A stretch of 9,613 bases of DNA from Actinosomnolentus pattersoniae (SeqCode) (GTDB taxonomy: Bacteria > Actinomycetota > UBA4738), in the NCBI GenBank assembly GCA_013817655.1, contig JACDCJ010000061.1, positions 1-9,613 of the forward strand. The letters are read 5' to 3'. The translations under genes were made by a program, and so were the position numbers. Position 1 is the stretch's first letter; each line of letters starts with the position of its first letter. A model generated the notes under the pieces. That model was not told the DNA's origin, searched no databases, and saw only the letters and a program-made list of their open reading frames with translations. Of this stretch, positions 5,699-9,613 are shown piece by piece.

Positions 5699-6886
5699 TC
5701 AGTCGATACCGCTCTCCAACCCGACCACCAGATCTAGCAGCCCCACTGCTTCAAACGCCCGGTTGCGTCGGGACTCGCCGAGCCGCCGCAGCACGCCTGC
5801 TTCCTCGAGCTCGGCGATCGCGTTGGTGACTGCGGGTCTCGTTCGTCTCGTTGCGGCGACGGCAACCGGGACCGTGATGACCGGATGCGCCGGAAGCACG
5901 TCGATCACTGCCCATGCGGCCGCATCCGCGCGAGGGCTCGAGTGTGTCCTGAGCTGCCTACGCCAGTCCACCTGCAGCTTCATGACGCGTGAGGTGTAGC
6001 GAGCAGCCAGACCGGCCGCCTGACTCGCGGCCACCGCGAAGATCTCCAGCCACTCCCCGAAGCGGTCCGCACGAAACAGCGTCAGTCCGCTGATGTACTG
6101 GTCCTTGTCGCGGGCCAGGACCACGCTGATGGGGGGCACGAATGATGGCGCCAAGTTGCGCCGACGCAGGATGACCTGGACGAGGGCTCGGCCCGTGCGG
6201 CCGTTGCCGTCGTCGAACGGGTGGATGGTTTCGAACTGTGCATGCGCGATGGCGGCCTGGACCAGTGGAGGCAACCACTCGTGAGCGAAGAAGCGGCAGA
6301 CGTCGCTAAGCAGCCTCTCGACCTCCTCGGGCGGCGGCGGCACGAAGTCAGCCGCGCAGGGGTTGTAGTCATTGCCGCCGATCCAGTTCTGTGCGCTTCG
6401 GATCCGCCCCGCGATTTTGGCGTTGGGCGCCCGCGCCATGAGCACGGCGTGGATGTCGACAACGTCCTGCGGCTTGATCGCCTCCACGGACGAGGCACGC
6501 TCGATGGCAAGCTGCATGGCGTCGACGTTGGCAAGAATCTCGGCGGCGTCAGAACCTATCTGCCTGCCGGTCTCCCGGTTGGCCTCGGCGCGCGCTAGCG
6601 TCCGCGCGTCGACCTGCATGCCCTCGACCTTGGACGACGCGATGGATTCGGTGCGCAGCATCAACCGGGCAAGCGGCACGAGCTCCGGGCTAGCGGCCTT
6701 GTTGAGGTCCGCGATGGCCTTCTCGGCGTCCGACACTATGCCCGCCAAGTCACCCGAGAGGCCGATCTCCAGATCAACCAGAGGAGCCGGGATGAACGTG
6801 TCATATCCGCAGGCGCGGCGATAGCGGGCAGGCGCGTAGAGCGCGGGGTTGTATTCCCACACCCGATGCTCGAAGTGACCTCGCAC
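5699..6886 (-). CDS. fic: Fic-domain protein AMP-transferase, class II self-inhibited, with C-terminal winged helix
   Basis: A 395-residue protein that should transfer AMP from ATP to a hydroxyl side chain of a target protein. An N-terminal Fic_N region (about 30-110) carries the inhibitory helix motif SSKVEG (84-89); Glu88 is expected to block productive ATP binding until relieved. The Fic core (about 140-285) has the flap near NWIGG (168-172) and the complete catalytic loop HPFDDGNGRTGR (222-233), with His222, Asn228 and Arg230 intact. Residues about 320-395 form a likely winged helix (TRRTRPAVTNAIAELEEAGV, 346-365). The start is GTG 6886 with AAAGGA (6901-6896) 9 bases upstream. GC content is visibly lower than in the flanking genes, and repeated operator-like elements precede it. 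No separate antitoxin gene is seen. The target protein is unknown. Confidence 0.96.
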   Translation of the reverse strand: MRGHFEHRVWEYNPALYAPARYRRACGYDTFIPAPLVDLEIGLSGDLAGIVSDAEKAIADLNKAASPELVPLARLMLRTESIASSKVEGMQVDARTLARAEANRETGRQIGSDAAEILANVDAMQLAIERASSVEAIKPQDVVDIHAVLMARAPNAKIAGRIRSAQNWIGGNDYNPCAADFVPPPPEEVERLLSDVCRFFAHEWLPPLVQAAIAHAQFETIHPFDDGNGRTGRALVQVILRRRNLAPSFVPPISVVLARDKDQYISGLTLFRADRFGEWLEIFAVAASQAAGLAARYTSRVMKLQVDWRRQLRTHSSPRADAAAWAVIDVLPAHPVITVPVAVAATRRTRPAVTNAIAELEEAGVLRRLGESRRNRAFEAVGLLDLVVGLESGID

Positions 6887-6891
6887 CTGGA

Positions 6892-6941
6892 GCTATCCTT
6901 TCAGCGATTGCGCCCTTAGTAAAGGGTAGCGGCTATCCTTT
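6892..6941. promoter_or_regulatory. Repeated operator-like elements in the fic leader
   Basis: GCTATCCTTT occurs at 6892-6901 and again at 6932-6941, 40 bases apart. An inverted partner AAAGGGTAGC (6921-6930) sits one base from the second copy, giving a 21-bp dyad with one mismatched pair. On the coding strand the element reads AAAGGATAGC, and the copy nearest the gene is also its Shine-Dalgarno sequence. Bound protein could therefore block both transcription and translation. The winged helix of Fic itself is an obvious but unproven candidate regulator. Confidence 0.55.
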
Positions 6942-7172
6942 CCTAACACCTCGGGATTCCCCGGGGCCTCTCCCTTGCCGCAATTCTCCCGCTAGGTAAA
7001 GCTTAGATCGTTTCCTTTACCAGCCGCCACGCTCCCGGTCGCACCCCCTGCCCGAAGAACCCAGCCACCCTGGACCCAATGGCCCGAAGCGATCTCTGCG
7101 ACAAGGCGTCCCTTCCCACCTACTGACGGCAAGGGCCCCAGGCGGCCCATCCACCAACGGCGAGCCCCGACC
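6942..7172. other. Non-coding stretch upstream of fic
   Basis: No gene is recognised. The part nearest fic is relatively AT-rich and holds another dyad, GTAAAG (6996-7001) with CTTTAC (7015-7020), separated by 13 bases around an AAGCTT core. This is probably part of the fic promoter region, although no clear -35/-10 pair could be fixed. From 7021 to 7172 nothing could be identified. Confidence 0.5.
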
Positions 7173-7604
7173 TCACGACCTCAACGTGCCTAAGTCCGTC
7201 CAGGAGAACGCTCGTCTGGATGACGAAGCCGGCATCGGGCACCGCTGCTCGACCTGAGGCTTCGGCCAGTGGAACGCCGTTGCCTCATGGGCGGTCGCTT
7301 CGTAGACGACGCCGTGGTGGATGAGGACGCGGACTTTCGGCGCCAACTCTGTCCAGCGGGCCGCCAGATGGGGCAGCCCCTTGTCGGCGTGCCGCTTCGA
7401 GCGGTGGATCGGCTGCGTCGGATAACGTCGCCCACCGGTGTCGGTGAGGCCGATGTACACCTTGGCGACCCAGATGTCCCCGCCACGCTGCTCAAGACCG
7501 TGCCGCCCTTCCCCGCCGACGACCGGGCGGGAGTCTGGCAGTGATTCCCCATCGATTCCCGGAAGACGAGAGATGCTCGCATCCGCTCCGTCGGATTCAG
7601 CCAT
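7173..7604 (-). pseudogene. Possible tyrosine-integrase remnant (N-terminal arm-binding domain only)
   Basis: A 143-residue frame beginning 16 bases beyond the tRNA-Thr 3' end. Residues 38-83 resemble the three-strand arm-type DNA-binding domain of phage and ICE integrases: LEQRGGDIWVAKVYIG (38-52 region), then a GRRY turn and the basic helix HRSKRHADKGLPHLAA. The central SAM-like domain and the catalytic Arg-His-Arg-Tyr region are absent in this frame, and I did not find them in the other two minus-strand frames towards 7173. The remaining C-terminal 60 residues are not recognised. Position directly next to a tRNA is where element integrases usually sit. The start codon ATG 7604 has no good Shine-Dalgarno. 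It may be a decayed integrase or an unrelated small hypothetical protein. Confidence 0.45.
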
Positions 7605-7619
7605 TGAGCTCGCGTTTCT

Positions 7620-7695
7620 TGGAGCCGGAGCGGGGAATCGAACCCCGGACCTACGCATTACGAATGCGTCGCTCTTCCGACTGAGCTACTCCGGC
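7620..7695 (-). tRNA. tRNA-Thr (anticodon CGT)
   Basis: A complete 76-base cloverleaf with encoded CCA. The acceptor stem is GCCGGAG (7695-7689) pairing with CTCCGGC (7630-7624), followed by discriminator T and CCA. The D-stem is GCTC/GAGC and the anticodon stem ACGCA/TGCGT encloses loop TTCGTAA with anticodon CGT (7662-7660), reading the Thr codon ACG. The T-stem CGGGG/CCCCG carries loop TTCGATT. It begins 7 bases after the holB stop codon on the same strand, so it is probably processed from a tmk-holB transcript or has a promoter inside holB. Confidence 0.98.
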
Positions 7696-7702
7696 GACGG
7701 CC

Positions 7703-8875
7703 TCATTGTACCGAGGCCGTCCGGGCAGCCCCTAGCGACGACAGGCGCAGGAACAACCGCTCGAGGATCAGCCGAGGGTTGAGGTTCGTCTCGTCGGCCA
7801 GATCGGCGCGTGCCTCCTCGACGTGCGCCAGCGCACGCGCGCCATCCCCGGCGGACCACCCCTGTCGGGCGAGCTCCTCCCGGAGATCGAGGTTGATGAC
7901 GAGCTCCTCGTCCCCGCCGGCCGCCAGAAGCGACGCGTCGCGAAAGAACGTCGCGAGGGCAAGCAGCGACCAATCGTAGAACTCCCGTTCCGCCCGGCGA
8001 ACCCTTCTGTCGTGCGCGTCCTGCATCCGGCGGATCACTCCCCGGAAGGCCTCGTCGGGCTTGCCCCGCTCGTCAAGCATGGGCTCCAGCTCCGCCTCCA
8101 GCTCCGACCCGAGCCCCGCCTTGAACTCCTTCGCGGCAGAGGCCATGGCCTCAGCCGCCGCGAGCGCGCCGGCCGGACCATCCTGCGCTCGCCGCGCCGC
8201 GTCGAGCACGTGATCGCGAAACCCGAGGCCGCCCTCGTCCCGCGCCAGTCGACGCGCCCGTCCCAGGTTCCCGCCGGCGAGCCGGCACGCGAGCCTGGCG
8301 CGGTCCTCGGGGATTCCCTCGCCGACGAGCGTCCCCACCGCGAACTCCTCCGTCAGCGGGGGGAAGGCGACCGCCTGACACCGCGACCGGACGGTATCCG
8401 GGATCTCGTCGGGCCGGGCGGAGAGCAGGAGGAAGATCGTGTCCGGCGGCGGCTCCTCGAGCACCTTCAGCAGGACGTCCGCCGCCTCGATGCGCAGCCG
8501 GTCGGCCTGGATCACGACCATGAGCTTGCGGCCCGGCTCGGGCGCCGTCAGATGCGCGCGGCCGGCCAGCCATCGGGCGGTGTTGAAGTCACTCGAGTCC
8601 CGCCCCACCAGGATATCGGGGCCGGTCGGCTCGAGCACGAGCATGTTCGGGTGACGCTCGCCGAGGGCCAGCCGGCACGAGCGGCAGGAGCCACAGCCGC
8701 CGTCCGCGCACAGCAGGGCCGCCGCGAACGCTCGCATGCCGAGGCGCTTCCCCGACCCTTCCGGACCGGTTAGGAGGTACGCGTGGTGCGGTCGCTCTGT
8801 GGCGCCGGCGAGGAACAGGGTCGCCTGGTCCTGGCCGGGCACCGAGGCGATGATGGGCGGGACGGCCTGGTTCAC
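7703..8875 (-). CDS. holB: DNA polymerase III subunit delta' (clamp loader)
   Basis: A 390-residue AAA+ clamp-loader subunit that helps load the beta sliding clamp during replication. It shows HAYLLTGPEGSGKR (31-44, P-loop position), a four-Cys zinc module (Cys56, 61, 64, 67), the Walker B-like strand KLMVVIQADRL (117-127), LLKVLEEPPP (135-144) and the SRC motif at 164-166. The P-loop has Arg44 where Ser/Thr normally follows Lys, and the Walker B strand has Gln instead of Asp, so nucleotide hydrolysis is probably lost, as is usual for delta'. The GTG at 8875 overlaps the tmk stop (GTGA). It has only a GGGGG-type ribosome-binding site, so it probably relies on coupled translation. Residues beyond about 240 are the less conserved collar region. 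Confidence 0.95.
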   Translation of the reverse strand: MNQAVPPIIASVPGQDQATLFLAGATERPHHAYLLTGPEGSGKRLGMRAFAAALLCADGGCGSCRSCRLALGERHPNMLVLEPTGPDILVGRDSSDFNTARWLAGRAHLTAPEPGRKLMVVIQADRLRIEAADVLLKVLEEPPPDTIFLLLSARPDEIPDTVRSRCQAVAFPPLTEEFAVGTLVGEGIPEDRARLACRLAGGNLGRARRLARDEGGLGFRDHVLDAARRAQDGPAGALAAAEAMASAAKEFKAGLGSELEAELEPMLDERGKPDEAFRGVIRRMQDAHDRRVRRAEREFYDWSLLALATFFRDASLLAAGGDEELVINLDLREELARQGWSAGDGARALAHVEEARADLADETNLNPRLILERLFLRLSSLGAARTASVQ

Positions 8876-9600
8876 GTCGCCCCCGCGCGCTGGTCCTCCT
8901 CGGTCGCCAGCGCCCGGTCGAGGGCCTCGCACACCCGCCCGTGCACCACTTCGGTGGGTCCCCTCCCGTCGACGACGAGGAATCGCTCGGGGTGGTCCTC
9001 CGCGATCCGCAGGTAGGCGTCCGCGACCTTCGCGTGGAAGGCGATGTCCTCCTGCTCGATGCGGTCGGGGTCGGCCCCGGCCCGCGCGAGCCCCTGTTCG
9101 GGCTCCATGTGCAGCAGGACGACAGCGTCCGGGAAGAGTCCCTGCGTCGCCCACGCGTTCAACGCGAGGATGTCCTGCTCGCCCAATCCCCGTCCCACCC
9201 CCTGATAGGCCACCGAGGAGTCCACGAAGCGGTCGCAAAGGACCACCTTCCCCTCTGCAAGGGCGGGCCGGATCACGTTCGACACGAGCTGGGCGCGAGA
9301 CGCCGCGAACAACAGCGCCTCCGCGCGCGGGTCGACCGAGCCGGTCTCGGGCCGCAGGATGGTCTCGCGGAGCCGGTCACCGAACTCCGTGCCCCCGGGT
9401 TCCCGCGTGACGACGACCTCGTGCCCCTTCCCCTCGAGGTAGCGGGCCGCAAGGCCGATCTGGGTGCCCTTCCCCGACCCCTCCCCACCCTCGAAGACGA
9501 TGAGCTTGCCGGTCCCCTCCGGCTTCCGGGACTTCGGCAGGAGCCCCAGCGCCCGGGGCCGCGCAAGGCGGCTCCGCTTCAGGCCGCGGCGGGAGAGCAT
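8872..9600 (-). CDS. tmk: Thymidylate (dTMP) kinase
   Basis: Phosphorylates dTMP to dTDP with ATP, an essential step in dTTP synthesis. Motifs are the P-loop FEGGEGSGKGTQ (36-47), TREPGGT (65-71), the dTMP-binding region EALLFAASRAQ (94-104), CDRFVDSSVAYQG (122-134) and the lid ARAGADPDRIEQED (172-185). The normal kinase begins near Lys32, so the 242-residue frame carries about 30 extra Arg/Lys-rich residues. ATG 9600 is the only clear in-frame start visible. The frame remains open to the window edge at 9613, so the true start may lie outside and the protein may be a C-terminal part of a longer or fused polypeptide. Overlap with holB indicates one operon. Confidence 0.95.
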   Translation of the reverse strand: MLSRRGLKRSRLARPRALGLLPKSRKPEGTGKLIVFEGGEGSGKGTQIGLAARYLEGKGHEVVVTREPGGTEFGDRLRETILRPETGSVDPRAEALLFAASRAQLVSNVIRPALAEGKVVLCDRFVDSSVAYQGVGRGLGEQDILALNAWATQGLFPDAVVLLHMEPEQGLARAGADPDRIEQEDIAFHAKVADAYLRIAEDHPERFLVVDGRGPTEVVHGRVCEALDRALATEEDQRAGAT

Positions 9601-9613
9601 CGAGGCCGAGACC

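Noticed and set aside
5676..5710. TTGACA at 5676-5681 as a plus-strand promoter
   Set aside because: No -10-like hexamer occurs 16-18 bases downstream, and the sequence beyond runs antisense into fic.
5601..5999. A 132-codon plus-strand frame overlapping the 3' end of fic
   Set aside because: It is Ser/Thr/Arg-rich, has no domain, and most of it lies antisense to the Fic C-terminal region.
7605..7658. N-terminal extension of the integrase-like frame into the tRNA gene
   Set aside because: The translated RSGVRFPAPAPR-type segment is simply the T-arm and acceptor end of tRNA-Thr read as protein.
8736..9410. A 224-codon plus-strand frame opposite tmk and holB
   Set aside because: It is almost entirely Arg/Pro/Ser/Ala and antisense to two well-supported housekeeping genes.
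1..9613. CRISPR array, rRNA or insertion sequence
   Set aside because: No regularly spaced repeats, no rRNA-like sequence and no transposase motif or paired terminal inverted repeats were found.

Overview
This is a high-GC bacterial window with mostly tightly packed genes. Overlapping stop/start codons, frequent GTG starts, strong Shine-Dalgarno sequences and a tmk-holB-tRNA-Thr(CGT) group suggest a member of the Actinomycetota or a similar high-GC lineage. No rRNA or other phylogenetic marker is present, so the placement is an inference.

Region 1 (1-3691, minus strand) is one operon. It begins with a family GH15 glucoamylase/trehalase-type hydrolase (1868-3691). Next comes an archaeal-type glucose 1-dehydrogenase-like MDR enzyme (771-1871), then a cyclase/kynurenine-formamidase-fold metal hydrolase (130-774). 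The start of a YccU-like CoA-binding protein (1-95) runs off the window. The first three genes overlap by 4 bases each (ATGA, GTGA). The implied flow is glucoside to glucose to gluconolactone, and the cyclase-fold hydrolase might open the lactone; that last step is a hypothesis.

Region 2 (3692-5698, plus strand) is an arsenic-response operon. A consensus-like promoter with a perfect 9-bp inverted repeat precedes arsR, a three/four-Cys ArsR repressor. arsR overlaps arsM, an As(III) S-adenosylmethionine methyltransferase, by 4 bases. Downstream are a possible small zinc-ribbon ORF and GC-rich hairpins, one with a UUCG loop, which may end transcription.

Region 3 (about 5630-7650) looks like a small genomic insertion beside tRNA-Thr. 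It holds a full-length self-inhibited (class II) Fic AMP-transferase with a C-terminal winged helix. Its promoter region carries repeated AAAGG(A)TAGC elements. Next to the tRNA 3' end is a short ORF that resembles only the N-terminal arm-binding domain of a tyrosine integrase. A 17-base near-copy of the tRNA T-arm lies just beyond fic, in the same orientation, and is a candidate attachment-site remnant.

Region 4 (7620-9613, minus strand) is housekeeping: thymidylate kinase (tmk), the DNA polymerase III delta' clamp-loader subunit (holB, 4-base overlap), and tRNA-Thr(CGT) starting 7 bases after the holB stop codon.
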